Shown here in pieces: positions 18,327-25,508 of a stretch of DNA of 64,000 bases. The notes beneath the pieces were generated by a model. That model was not told where the DNA came from, did not search any database, and saw only the letters and a program-made list of their open reading frames with translations. Source of the stretch: Ulvibacter sp. MAR_2010_11 (GTDB lineage: Bacteria > Bacteroidota > Bacteroidia > Flavobacteriales > Flavobacteriaceae); assembly GCF_002813135.1 (NCBI RefSeq), contig NZ_PHTY01000001.1, forward strand, positions 1,917,501-1,981,500, given 5' to 3'. The position numbers and the translations under genes are program-made. Each line of letters starts with the position of its first letter. The stretch's first letter is position 1.

Positions 18327-18521
18327 ATGTTAATAATACCAGTAAAAGACGGAGAAAATATCGACAGAGCGCTAAAGAGATTTAAGCGTAAATTTGACCG
18401 TACAGGAACAATGCGCCAGTTACGTAAGCGACAAGCTTTCAGCAAGCCTTCAGTAGAACGCAGAGCGCAAATTCAAAAAGCACAATATATTCAAGGACTA
18501 AGAGACGCAGAAGAAATCTAG
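18327..18521 (+). CDS. rpsU: 30S ribosomal protein bS21
   Basis: This 64-residue basic protein begins MLIIPVKDGENIDRALKRFK and matches bS21 in length and sequence. It sits on the 30S platform near the 3' end of 16S rRNA. In Bacteroidota it helps to bury the anti-Shine-Dalgarno tail, so its own strong Shine-Dalgarno sequence (18311-18319) is likely a feedback control. It has its own promoter and terminator, so it is a single-gene unit. Confidence 0.96.
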   Translation: MLIIPVKDGENIDRALKRFKRKFDRTGTMRQLRKRQAFSKPSVERRAQIQKAQYIQGLRDAEEI

Positions 18522-18542
18522 TATTCTGTTCCTTTCAAACAT

Positions 18543-18578
18543 AAAAATCCGTTGGAAATTTTTCTAACGGATTTTTTT
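18543..18578 (+). terminator. Intrinsic terminator after rpsU
   Basis: AAAATCCGTT (ending at 18553) pairs with AACGGATTTT (starting at 18566) and is followed by T residues. The stem is strong and has no competing structure. Confidence 0.8.
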
Positions 18579-18633
18579 ATGGGTTCAACTAGCGCAAATT
18601 TGTACCTTTAACTTTTAACCTTTAGCCTACTGC

Positions 18634-19524
18634 ATGCTTTTTAAGGAGTTCATAGATTATCTTTCTTTAGAAAAAAATTATTCGGTACACACTGTTACCG
18701 CATATAAGAGAGATTTGGAAAATTTTTTAGAATTTGCTGTTGCGGGGTACGATTACAAATCGATTAAGGAGATTAATTATTCGGTGATTAGAAGTTGGAT
18801 AGTTTCCCTGGTCGATTCGGGAATCACAAACCGAAGTATTAATCGGAAAATTTCTTCATTAAAAACCTATTACAAATTTTTGCTGAAGACCAAACAGATT
18901 GAAGTCAATCCGTTGGCGAAGCACAAGGCATTAAAAACAAGCACGAAGTTACAAGTGCCTTTTTCAGAAAAAGAAATAGAAAATGTGCTGGATTTGTTTG
19001 AAGAGGCAGAAGATTTTAAAGGAGTGCGAAATAAACTGATAGTCGAATTGTTTTATTCTACAGGAATACGTCGCGCCGAGTTGGTAAATTTGAAGTTAAA
19101 TGATGTTTCCTTAAGTCAGAATACCATCAAGGTTTTGGGAAAACGAAACAAGGAGCGCATTCTCCCTTTACTACCTTCGGTCGTAAAAACAATTGAAGTT
19201 TATTTAAAGCTTCGAAATGAGTTGAAAATTATAGTGGATACACCTTATTTATTCCTTTCAGCCAAAGGAATTAAAATATACGAAAACCTTGTTTACCGAA
19301 TTATTAATTCCTATTTTAGTAAAGCCTCAGAAAAAGTGAAAAAGAGTCCGCATATACTACGACATTCTTTTGCGACTCACCTTTTAAATGAGGGAGCAGA
19401 TTTAAACGCAGTTAAGGAACTGCTGGGGCATTCGAGTTTAGCCTCCACTCAAGTCTATACTCATAATAGTATAGCGCAATTAAAACAGGTTTATAAAAAC
19501 TCGCATCCACGTAACACGAAATAA
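18634..19524 (+). CDS. xerC: Tyrosine recombinase XerC/XerD family
   Basis: This 296-residue protein has the standard Xer length with a SAM-like N-terminal DNA-binding domain (about 1-90) and a C-terminal catalytic domain. All catalytic residues are present: Arg146 (TGIRRAEL), Lys170, His240 and Arg243 (HILRHSFATHL), His266 (LGHSS) and the nucleophile Tyr275 (TQVYTH). In flavobacteria a Xer-type gene at this place, before the hibernation factor and the tRNA-tuf cluster, is a regular chromosomal gene, so this is most likely a housekeeping chromosome-dimer recombinase and not a mark of an integrated element. XerC versus XerD cannot be settled from sequence reading alone. Confidence 0.85.
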   Translation: MLFKEFIDYLSLEKNYSVHTVTAYKRDLENFLEFAVAGYDYKSIKEINYSVIRSWIVSLVDSGITNRSINRKISSLKTYYKFLLKTKQIEVNPLAKHKALKTSTKLQVPFSEKEIENVLDLFEEAEDFKGVRNKLIVELFYSTGIRRAELVNLKLNDVSLSQNTIKVLGKRNKERILPLLPSVVKTIEVYLKLRNELKIIVDTPYLFLSAKGIKIYENLVYRIINSYFSKASEKVKKSPHILRHSFATHLLNEGADLNAVKELLGHSSLASTQVYTHNSIAQLKQVYKNSHPRNTK

Positions 19525-19547
19525 TTTTAACCGTAAATCTAATGCGT

Positions 19548-19850
19548 ATGAAAGTAAATGTGCAAACCCCGAATTTTGCGGCCGATGATAAATTGATTGG
19601 TTTCATTGAAAGAAGATTAAATAAACTGGAGCAGTTTTATGATAAAATTGTATTTGCCGATGTGTTTTTGAAAGTTCAAAAGACAAGTGAAAAGCAGAAT
19701 AAAGTAGTTGAAATTTTGGTGAGTATTCCGGGAGACGAATTGATGGTGAAAAAGGAGGCTAGAACCTTCGAAATAGGAACCGATGAATGTGTTCAATCTC
19801 TGGAAAGACAGCTTAAAAAACGCAAACAAAAACAAAGAGCTCATTTCTGA
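19548..19850 (+). CDS. hpf: Ribosome hibernation promoting factor (HPF/RaiA family)
   Basis: This protein of about 100 residues has the beta-alpha-beta-beta-beta-alpha layout of the RaiA/short HPF family (MKVNVQTPNFAADDKLIGFI, then KIVFADVFLKV, KVVEILVSIPGDELMVKK and a basic C-terminal end KKRKQKQRAHF). Such proteins bind the decoding centre of idle ribosomes. The ATG at 19548 is preferred; one codon pair upstream (19542) also reads ATG. It lies 23 bases after the recombinase gene and is probably cotranscribed with it. Confidence 0.85.
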   Translation: MKVNVQTPNFAADDKLIGFIERRLNKLEQFYDKIVFADVFLKVQKTSEKQNKVVEILVSIPGDELMVKKEARTFEIGTDECVQSLERQLKKRKQKQRAHF

Positions 19851-19892
19851 GATAATTTTTCAAAAAAAGTTTTTTAGAAAAAATAATTTATA

Positions 19893-19900
19893 TACATTTG
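19893..19900 (+). promoter_or_regulatory. Promoter -7 element of the tRNA-tuf transcript
   Basis: TACATTTG fits TAnnTTTG exactly and lies about 62 bases before tRNA-Thr. It overlaps the approach to the hairpin terminator at 19903-19928. Confidence 0.55.
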
Positions 19901-19902
19901 CA

Positions 19903-19928
19903 GTCCGTTAGAAATAGCGGACTTTTTT
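19903..19928 (+). terminator. Hairpin terminator after hpf, overlapping the tRNA promoter
   Basis: GTCCGTTA (19903-19910 region) and TAGCGGAC (up to 19922) form an eight-pair stem (one G-T pair) with a GAAA loop, followed by six T. Transcripts from upstream would end here, whereas transcripts starting near 19907 would lack the 5' arm. Confidence 0.65.
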
Positions 19929-19961
19929 ATGCTGATTTTTTTAGCTGAAAAAGCCAAAAAG

Positions 19962-20035
19962 GCCGATGTAGCTCAGCTGGCTAGAGCAGCTGATTTGTAA
20001 TCAGCAGGTCGTGGGTTCGAGTCCCTCCATCGGCT
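19962..20035 (+). tRNA. tRNA-Thr (anticodon TGT)
   Basis: The acceptor arms GCCGATG (19962-19968) and CATCGGC (20028-20034) pair fully, GTTCGAGTC forms the T loop, and the anticodon stem GCTGA/TCAGC holds loop TTTGTAA with anticodon TGT at 19996-19998. CCA is not encoded. It is the first gene of the Thr-Tyr-Gly-Thr-tuf cluster, an order also known from Escherichia coli tufB. Confidence 0.95.
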
Positions 20036-20050
20036 CTTTGAAAAAGAGAA
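20019..20050 (+). repeat. tRNA-Thr 3' end as original copy of a 32-base direct repeat
   Basis: The last bases of tRNA-Thr plus 15 bases downstream occur again, without change, at 20161-20192. This copy is the one inside the functional tRNA gene. Confidence 0.9.
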
Positions 20051-20110
20051 ATTGCTTAGGAAGATTGTATGATAACATTGGTTATTGTTTAATTGAAAAG
20101 GGACGAGAAG

Positions 20111-20160
20111 TTTATCCTGAGCGCCAGCCCGACAGAGTCATTCTGGCGGGAAGTCGAAGG
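20111..20160. repeat. REP-like palindromic element, copy 1
   Basis: This 50-base element contains inverted arms GCCAGCC and GGCGGGA around a short centre and ends GTCGAAGG. It matches 22310-22359 at 49 of 50 bases. It sits directly before the duplicated tRNA-Thr 3' end. Confidence 0.75.
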
Positions 20161-20192
20161 GAGTCCCTCCATCGGCTCTTTGAAAAAGAGAA
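20161..20192 (+). repeat. Displaced copy of the tRNA-Thr 3' end
   Basis: These 32 bases are identical to 20019-20050 and include the T-loop half and acceptor 3' arm of tRNA-Thr. There is no 5' half, so it is not a gene. It closes a 110-base insert that carries the REP-like element. Confidence 0.9.
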
Positions 20193-20216
20193 GTTCTTTG
20201 TAAAAACAATGGTTAA

Positions 20217-20298
<82 letters not shown>

Positions 20299-20367
20299 CA
20301 TAAATTTTAAAGAAGCGGACGTCAAAAGCTCGCTTTTGAAAGGCTATGTAAAAAATGTTTGTTCAGG

Positions 20368-20478
20368 GTTACCTTGAAAGGATCACGAACGACAGTGAGT
20401 AATCCTGAAAGAAACACTGAGCAAAGTTACCTTGAAAGGATCACGAACGACAGTGAGTAATCCTGAAAGAAATACTGA
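20368..20478 (+). repeat. Tandem 58-base direct repeat between tRNA genes
   Basis: Two copies start at 20368 and 20426; the first 47 bases are identical and the rest differ slightly. Each copy contains an inverted pair GGATCAC/GTAATCC-like. No coding potential is seen. It fills most of the gap between tRNA-Tyr and tRNA-Gly. Confidence 0.8.
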
Positions 20479-20552
20479 ATAGAATTATCCTATTAATGAG
20501 GTAATTCGCTTTGAAATATTGAAATACTATTCTGATTTATTCAGAAAGATAA

Positions 20553-20625
20553 GCGGGAGTAGCTCAGTTGGTAGAGCGTCAGCCTTCCAAGCTGAATGTC
20601 GCCGGTTCGAACCCGGTCTCCCGCT
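20553..20625 (+). tRNA. tRNA-Gly (anticodon TCC)
   Basis: Acceptor arms GCGGGAG (20553-20559) and CTCCCGC (20618-20624), a T loop with GGTTCGAACC, and anticodon stem TCAGC/GCTGA with loop CTTCCAA (anticodon TCC at 20586-20588). Confidence 0.95.
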
Positions 20626-20697
20626 CTAAAAAATTTACGAGCTACGATGTACGACTTTCAAATCGTAAATCTCAATATCGGCAATCGTAAATGAAAC

Positions 20698-20769
20698 GCC
20701 GGTGTAGCTCAGGGGTAGAGCGTTTCCTTGGTAAGGAAGAGGTCATGAGTTCAAATCTCATCATTGGCT
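20698..20769 (+). tRNA. tRNA-Thr (anticodon GGT)
   Basis: Acceptor arms GCCGGTG (20698-20704) and CATTGGC (20762-20768) pair with two G-T pairs. The anticodon stem holds loop TTGGTAA with anticodon GGT at 20730-20732. It lies 54 bases before tuf. Confidence 0.92.
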
Positions 20770-20823
20770 CAACACAGTACAAAATTGAACACTTTTATAT
20801 AACTAAGATTAAATTAATACAAA

Positions 20824-22011
20824 ATGGCAAAAGCAACATACGATCGGGCTAAACCTCACTTAAATGTAGGTACAATTGGGCACGTAGATCACGGGAAAAC
20901 AACTTTAACTGCTGCGATTACTAAAGTAATGGCAGATGCTGGTTATTCAGAAGCAAGATCTTTTGATCAAATTGACAACGCTCCTGAAGAAAAAGAAAGA
21001 GGTATTACAATTAACTCTTCACACGTAGAGTACCAAACAGCTAATCGTCACTACGCACACGTTGACTGTCCAGGTCACGCGGATTACGTAAAGAACATGG
21101 TTACCGGTGCTGCACAGATGGACGGAGCTATCCTTGTGGTTGCTGCTACAGATGGTCCTATGCCACAAACACGTGAGCACATCCTTCTTGGACGCCAGGT
21201 AGGTATTCCTCGTATTGTTGTATTCATGAACAAAGTGGATATGGTTGATGATGAGGAGCTTTTGGAATTGGTTGAGATGGAAATCAGAGACCTTCTTTCA
21301 TTCTACGAATATGATGGTGATAATGGTCCTGTAATCGCTGGTTCTGCACTTGGTGCATTAAACGGTGAGCAAAAATGGGTTGATACAGTATTACAATTAA
21401 TGGAAGCTGTAGATACTTGGATCGAAGAGCCTTTGCGTGAAATCGACAAGCCTTTCTTGATGCCTATCGAAGATGTATTCTCTATTACTGGACGTGGTAC
21501 AGTAGCAACAGGTCGTATTGAGACTGGTGTTGCTAACACCGGAGATCCTGTAGAGATTATTGGAATGGGAGCTGAGAAATTAACTTCAACTATTACCGGT
21601 ATCGAAATGTTCCGTCAGATCCTTGATAGAGGTGAGGCAGGAGATAACGCAGGTATCCTTTTAAGAGGTATTGAGAAAACTCAAATCTCTAGAGGTATGG
21701 TAATTGTTAAGCCGGGATCTGTAACTCCACACGCTAAGTTTAAAGCTGAGGTGTACGTTTTGAAAAAAGAAGAAGGTGGACGTCACACTCCATTTCACAA
21801 TAACTACCGTCCGCAGTTCTACGTTCGTACAACCGACGTAACAGGAAACATTAGTCTTCCTGATGGAGTTGAAATGGTAATGCCTGGTGATAACTTGACA
21901 ATCCACGTTGAATTGATCCAAAAGATCGCAATGAATGTGGGTCTTCGTTTTGCAATCCGTGAGGGTGGTAGAACAGTAGGAGCCGGTCAGGTAACTGAAA
22001 TTTTAGACTAA
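20824..22011 (+). CDS. tuf: Translation elongation factor Tu
   Basis: This 395-residue GTPase delivers aminoacyl-tRNA to the ribosome. The G motifs are all present: GHVDHGKT (19-26), the switch I end [13 protein letters not shown] and NKVD, followed by the two beta-barrel domains and the closing [17 protein letters not shown]. It lies directly downstream of four tRNA genes, an order shared with tufB operons of other phyla, and is probably read from the promoter at 19893. Codon choice is more biased than in neighbouring genes, as expected for a very highly expressed protein. Confidence 0.98.
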   Translation: MAKATYDRAKPHLNVGTIGHVDHGKTTLTAAITKVMADAGYSEARSFDQIDNAPEEKERGITINSSHVEYQTANRHYAHVDCPGHADYVKNMVTGAAQMDGAILVVAATDGPMPQTREHILLGRQVGIPRIVVFMNKVDMVDDEELLELVEMEIRDLLSFYEYDGDNGPVIAGSALGALNGEQKWVDTVLQLMEAVDTWIEEPLREIDKPFLMPIEDVFSITGRGTVATGRIETGVANTGDPVEIIGMGAEKLTSTITGIEMFRQILDRGEAGDNAGILLRGIEKTQISRGMVIVKPGSVTPHAKFKAEVYVLKKEEGGRHTPFHNNYRPQFYVRTTDVTGNISLPDGVEMVMPGDNLTIHVELIQKIAMNVGLRFAIREGGRTVGAGQVTEILD

Positions 22012-22037
22012 ACAAAGTCAATTAATAAAAAGGTAAA

Positions 22038-22061
22038 GGTGTTCCGATTTTTCGGAACGCC
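22038..22061 (+). terminator. Hairpin after tuf (possible terminator)
   Basis: GGTGTTCCG (22038-22046) pairs with CGGAACGCC (22053-22061) around a T-rich loop. The tail is only moderately T-rich, so termination may be partial, letting some transcription reach tRNA-Trp and secE. Confidence 0.55.
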
Positions 22062-22083
22062 TTGACTTTTATAACGGGGTTTA

Positions 22084-22103
22084 CCTGCCTGCCGGCAGGC
22101 AGG
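22084..22103. repeat. Perfect 20-base GC-rich palindrome
   Basis: The 20 bases read CCTGCCTGCC followed by its exact inverse complement. It stands in an otherwise AT-rich spacer between the tuf hairpin and tRNA-Trp. It is not followed by T residues, so it is more likely a repetitive element than a terminator. Confidence 0.7.
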
Positions 22104-22147
22104 GCTGAGCGAATAGCATAGGTTTTGTGGGTGATCCGGAAAAGTAA

Positions 22148-22220
22148 ACGGGTTTAGCTCAGTTGGTAGAGCACTGGTCTCCAAAACCAGGTGTCGTGAG
22201 TTCGAGTCTCGCAACCCGTG
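22148..22220 (+). tRNA. tRNA-Trp (anticodon CCA)
   Basis: Acceptor arms ACGGGTT and AACCCGT (ending 22219) with discriminator G, D arm GCTCAGTTGGTAGAGC, anticodon stem CTGGT/ACCAG with loop CTCCAAA (anticodon CCA), and T loop TTCGAGT. tRNA-Trp just before secE-nusG is a common bacterial order. Confidence 0.95.
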
Positions 22221-22309
22221 CAAAGAATGAAAAGTTTTGTTTGAAGCAAAGTGCTTCTGAAAAAACAAAAGCCATGAGGACGAGAACCTTCCCGACAGTT
22301 CAGGCGGGG

Positions 22310-22359
22310 TTTATCCTGAGCGCCAGCCCGACAGATTCATTCTGGCGGGAAGTCGAAGG
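22310..22359. repeat. REP-like palindromic element, copy 2
   Basis: It matches 20111-20160 at 49 of 50 bases. It is followed by AGTCTCGCAAC, an 11-base copy of the T-arm/acceptor region of the tRNA-Trp gene upstream (22206-22216 area). Both copies of the element therefore sit downstream of a tRNA gene and are followed by a fragment of that tRNA. Confidence 0.75.
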
Positions 22360-22377
22360 AAGTCTCGCAACAAGTTT

Positions 22378-22399
22378 ACACTGAGCGTAGTCGAAGTGT
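22378..22399. repeat. REP-like hairpin with CTGAGCGTAG core
   Basis: ACACT and AGTGT flank the core CTGAGCGTAG-T-CGAAG, which is also present at 8590-8604. It lies 30 bases before secE. Confidence 0.55.
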
Positions 22400-22428
22400 G
22401 CAAAATAAAGCATTAATACCTAATAGAA

Positions 22429-22617
22429 ATGGTAGATTATATTAAAGAATCTTATAGCGAACTAAAAAACCATGTAACATGGACTCCTTGGGCAGAAGCC
22501 CAACGTCTTACGGTTATTGTGGCAGTATTCTCCTTACTACTTGCTTTGGCGGTATGGGGTGTGGATACCGTATTTAGCAAGTTGATAAGCTTATATTTTG
22601 AATGGATCAAGTCGTAA
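22429..22617 (+). CDS. secE: Preprotein translocase subunit SecE
   Basis: This 62-residue protein has the single-helix SecE layout: an amphipathic N-terminal part (YIKESYSELKNHVTWTPWAEAQR) followed by one membrane helix (about 27-50). SecE clamps SecY in the Sec translocon. It stands directly before nusG, as in most bacteria, and its last codons overlap the longest possible nusG frame. Confidence 0.93.
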   Translation: MVDYIKESYSELKNHVTWTPWAEAQRLTVIVAVFSLLLALAVWGVDTVFSKLISLYFEWIKS

Positions 22618-22622
22618 ATAGA

Positions 22623-23177
22623 ATGACTGAAACAAAAAGTACAAAAAAGTGGTACGTAGTCCGTTCGGTTAGTGGGCAGGAAAACAAGATCAAGTCGTAT
22701 ATCGAAACTGAAATCAAACGATTGAGTTTAGAAGATTACATTGATCAGGTCCTGGTTCCAACCGAAAAAGTGATTCAAATTCGCAATGGGAAGAAAGTTC
22801 ATAAAGAACGTGTTTACTTTCCGGGATATATTATGATCCAAGCGAGTTTGGCGGGTGAAATTCCACACATTATAAAATCAATTAACGGGGTAATAGGCTT
22901 TTTGGGTGAAACCAAAGGCGGAGACCCTGTACCGTTGCGTCAGGCTGAGGTGAATAGAATGTTAGGAAAGGTAGATGAGTTATCTGTAAAAGATGATAAC
23001 GTAAACATCCCATTCGTAATTGGAGAAACGGTAAAAGTAATCGATGGTCCGTTTAACGGATTTAACGGCACGGTCGAAAAAATAAATGAAGAAAAGCGTA
23101 AGCTTGAGGTAATGGTGAAAATTTTCGGAAGAAAAACTCCATTAGAATTAAGCTATATGCAAGTTGAAAAAGTTTAA
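22623..23177 (+). CDS. nusG: Transcription termination/antitermination factor NusG
   Basis: This protein of about 184 residues has the NGN domain (KWYVVRSVSGQENKIKSYIE, then VYFPGYIMI) and a C-terminal KOW domain (GETVKVIDGPFNGFNGTVEKI). NusG binds the RNA polymerase clamp and links it to Rho or the ribosome. The ATG at 22623 is chosen because it starts just before the NGN domain and lies after the secE stop; the frame also opens at 22602, which would overlap secE. Confidence 0.95.
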   Translation: MTETKSTKKWYVVRSVSGQENKIKSYIETEIKRLSLEDYIDQVLVPTEKVIQIRNGKKVHKERVYFPGYIMIQASLAGEIPHIIKSINGVIGFLGETKGGDPVPLRQAEVNRMLGKVDELSVKDDNVNIPFVIGETVKVIDGPFNGFNGTVEKINEEKRKLEVMVKIFGRKTPLELSYMQVEKV

Positions 23178-23248
23178 TTGTTACACGCTATATAATAGGT
23201 AATTTCTTTGGCTTCCACTATAGAAAAAACCACATTAAAAATTAGAAA

Positions 23249-23686
23249 ATGGCAAAAGAAGTAGGTAAAGTAGTAAAGTTGCAAGTTCGTGGAGGTGCCG
23301 CTAACCCGTCGCCACCAGTTGGACCAGCTTTAGGTGCTGCCGGTGTGAACATTATGGAGTTCTGTAAGCAATTTAATGCTAGAACTCAGGACAAACAAGG
23401 AAAAGTACTTCCAGTACAGATTACGGTGTATAAAGACAAGTCTTTCGACTTTGTTATTAAGACCCCACCTGCTGCAGTACAGATTCTTGAAGCCGCCAAA
23501 GCAAAAAAAGGTTCTGGCGAGCCACACATTAATAAGGTAGCTACTATCTCTTGGGATCAGGTAAAAACGATCGCAGAAGACAAAATGCCCGATTTAAATG
23601 CATTTACCATTGAGTCTGCCATGAAAATGGTAGCAGGTACTGCGAGATCAATGGGAGTGAAAATAAAAGGTGCTGCACCTTTTTAA
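23249..23686 (+). CDS. rplK: 50S ribosomal protein uL11
   Basis: This 145-residue protein has the L11 N-terminal domain ([35 protein letters not shown], seen in two parts) and a C-terminal rRNA-binding domain ending TARSMGVKI. It forms the base of the L7/L12 stalk with 23S rRNA. It is first of the rplK-A-J-L group. Confidence 0.97.
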   Translation: MAKEVGKVVKLQVRGGAANPSPPVGPALGAAGVNIMEFCKQFNARTQDKQGKVLPVQITVYKDKSFDFVIKTPPAAVQILEAAKAKKGSGEPHINKVATISWDQVKTIAEDKMPDLNAFTIESAMKMVAGTARSMGVKIKGAAPF

Positions 23687-23707
23687 TCAAGAAAAAGAAT
23701 CTATAAA

Positions 23708-24403
23708 ATGGCAAGATTAACAAAAAAGCAAAAAGAAACGAACGCTAAAGTAGAGGCTAGAACCTATACTGTAGCTGAAGCTTCCGCTTTAATAAAGGAA
23801 ATTTCCAATGTAAATTTCGATGCCTCTGTAGACCTTGCGGTTCGTCTTAACGTAGACCCAAGGAAAGCAAACCAAATGGTTAGAGGTGTAGTAACCTTAC
23901 CACATGGTACAGGTAAAGATGTAAAGGTATTGGCTTTAGTAACTCCCGATAAGGAGGCTGAGGCTAAAGAAGCCGGAGCAGATTATGTTGGATTAGACGA
24001 GTACCTCGATAAAATTAAAGGAGGTTGGACAGATGTTGACGTAATTGTAACAATGCCAAGTGTGATGGGTAAATTAGGTCCATTAGGACGTGTATTAGGA
24101 CCTCGTGGTCTTATGCCAAACCCAAAGACTGGTACTGTAACAATGGACGTTGCTAAGGCTGTTTCTGATGTAAAAGCTGGTAAAATCGATTTTAAAGTGG
24201 ATAAGACCGGTATTGTACACGCAGCAATTGGAAAAGCATCTTTCGATGCCGAAAAAATTGCAGGAAACGCAAAAGAATTATTAACAACCCTAGTGAAACT
24301 GAAGCCTCAGGCAGCTAAAGGTGTGTATATTAAAAGTATCTATATGTCTAGTACCATGAGTCCTAGTGTGCAGATTGACACCAAAAGGTTTACTGAACAG
24401 TAA
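23708..24403 (+). CDS. rplA: 50S ribosomal protein uL1
   Basis: This 231-residue protein has the L1 signature [19 protein letters not shown] followed by [12 protein letters not shown]1 forms the mobile stalk near the E site and in many bacteria represses its own operon by binding mRNA. It lies 21 bases after rplK and 12 bases before rplJ, so the three are translated from one transcript. Confidence 0.97.
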   Translation: MARLTKKQKETNAKVEARTYTVAEASALIKEISNVNFDASVDLAVRLNVDPRKANQMVRGVVTLPHGTGKDVKVLALVTPDKEAEAKEAGADYVGLDEYLDKIKGGWTDVDVIVTMPSVMGKLGPLGRVLGPRGLMPNPKTGTVTMDVAKAVSDVKAGKIDFKVDKTGIVHAAIGKASFDAEKIAGNAKELLTTLVKLKPQAAKGVYIKSIYMSSTMSPSVQIDTKRFTEQ

Positions 24404-24415
24404 AATTTAGAGATT

Positions 24416-24937
24416 ATGACAAGAGAAGAAAAATCACAAGTAATTGAAAATTTAACTGCGCAGTTGTCTGAAAATCCTATTATCTATTTAGCAGATATTT
24501 CAGGATTGGATGCAGGAAACACTTCAAATTTACGTCGTGCTTGTTTTAAGGCAGGGGTAAAACTAGAAGTTGTTAAGAACACATTACTTTCGAAAGCAAT
24601 GATAGCTTCCGATAAAGAATTCGGTGAATTAACCGGAATCCTTACTGGAAATACTTCTATTATGTTTTCTGAAACAGGTAATGCACCGGCGAAAGTTATT
24701 AAAGAATTCAGAAAAAAATCTGATAGACCTTTACTAAAAGGAGCATTTATAGAAGAAGCGATTTATGTAGGAGATGACCAATTAGATAATTTGGTGAACA
24801 TCAAGTCGAAAGAAGAGCTTATTGGAGATATTATTGGATTACTTCAGTCTCCTGCTAAAAATGTTATTTCAGCATTAAAATCTGGAGGTGGAACCATCGC
24901 AGGTATTGTAAAAACCTTGTCTGAAAGAGAAGGTTAA
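24416..24937 (+). CDS. rplJ: 50S ribosomal protein uL10
   Basis: This 173-residue protein begins MTREEKSQVIENLTAQLSEN and has the L10 core (YLADISGLDAGNTSNLRRAC, KVVKNTLL-like) plus a C-terminal helix for L7/L12 dimers. It anchors bL12 to the stalk. It lies 58 bases before rplL. Confidence 0.96.
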   Translation: MTREEKSQVIENLTAQLSENPIIYLADISGLDAGNTSNLRRACFKAGVKLEVVKNTLLSKAMIASDKEFGELTGILTGNTSIMFSETGNAPAKVIKEFRKKSDRPLLKGAFIEEAIYVGDDQLDNLVNIKSKEELIGDIIGLLQSPAKNVISALKSGGGTIAGIVKTLSEREG

Positions 24938-24995
24938 TAAATTAAGCACTAATAAAAATTATAATATAAATTCAAAATTATTAAAACGATAGAAA

Positions 24996-25373
24996 ATGGC
25001 AGATTTAAAAGATTTCGCAGAAAAATTAGTTAACTTAACAGTAAAAGAAGTTAACGAATTAGCAACTATATTAAAAGATGAGTACGGTATCGAGCCTGCT
25101 GCTGCAGCTGTAGCTGTTGCCGCTGGTGGTGCTGCTGCTGGTGGAGAAGCCGCTGAAGAAAAGTCTGAATTCGACGTAATTCTTAAAGCAGCCGGTGCAT
25201 CTAAATTGGCAGTTGTAAAACTTGTAAAAGAACTTACCGGTCTTGGTCTTAAAGAAGCTAAAGATTTAGTAGATAACGCTCCTTCACCAATGAAAGAAGG
25301 TGTGTCTAAAGACGAAGCTGAAGCCTTAAAAGCTCAGCTAGAAGAAGCTGGAGCAGAGGTTGAGCTTAAGTAA
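24996..25373 (+). CDS. rplL: 50S ribosomal protein bL12 (L7/L12)
   Basis: This 125-residue acidic protein has an N-terminal dimerisation helix pair (about 1-30), an Ala/Gly-rich hinge (about 33-55) and the globular C-terminal domain ([20 protein letters not shown], then [20 protein letters not shown]), which contacts translational GTPases. It is followed by a long hairpin before rpoB. Confidence 0.97.
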   Translation: MADLKDFAEKLVNLTVKEVNELATILKDEYGIEPAAAAVAVAAGGAAAGGEAAEEKSEFDVILKAAGASKLAVVKLVKELTGLGLKEAKDLVDNAPSPMKEGVSKDEAEALKAQLEEAGAEVELK

Positions 25374-25396
25374 GCTCCCAACGTTCCAAACCTTAA

Positions 25397-25434
25397 GGTT
25401 TAGGTCTTCCGTATCGAGCGGAAAGACCTAAACC
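25397..25434 (+). promoter_or_regulatory. Long hairpin between rplL and rpoB (possible attenuator or processing site)
   Basis: GGTTTAGGTCTTCCG (25397-25411) pairs with CGGAAAGACCTAAACC (25419-25434) over 15 pairs with a single bulged A and a seven-base loop. Only a weak T stretch follows, so complete termination is unlikely. In E. coli the same gap holds an attenuator and an RNase III site, but sequence likeness to those is not claimed. Confidence 0.7.
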
Positions 25435-25508
25435 ATTTTGCGTATATAGAGGTTAATTATTTCCAGTATACGCACCTCACATTTTTTTAATTAAAATTCC
25501 GTCCATAG

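Noticed and set aside
18634-19524. Xer-type recombinase as integrase of a genomic island at the tRNA genes
   Set aside because: Length and motifs fit housekeeping XerC/D, and the place between rpsU, hpf and the tRNA-tuf block is a normal chromosomal setting.
22163-22384. Open frame through tRNA-Trp and the following repeats
   Set aside because: It reads through a tRNA gene and palindromic elements; no protein-like composition or control signals.
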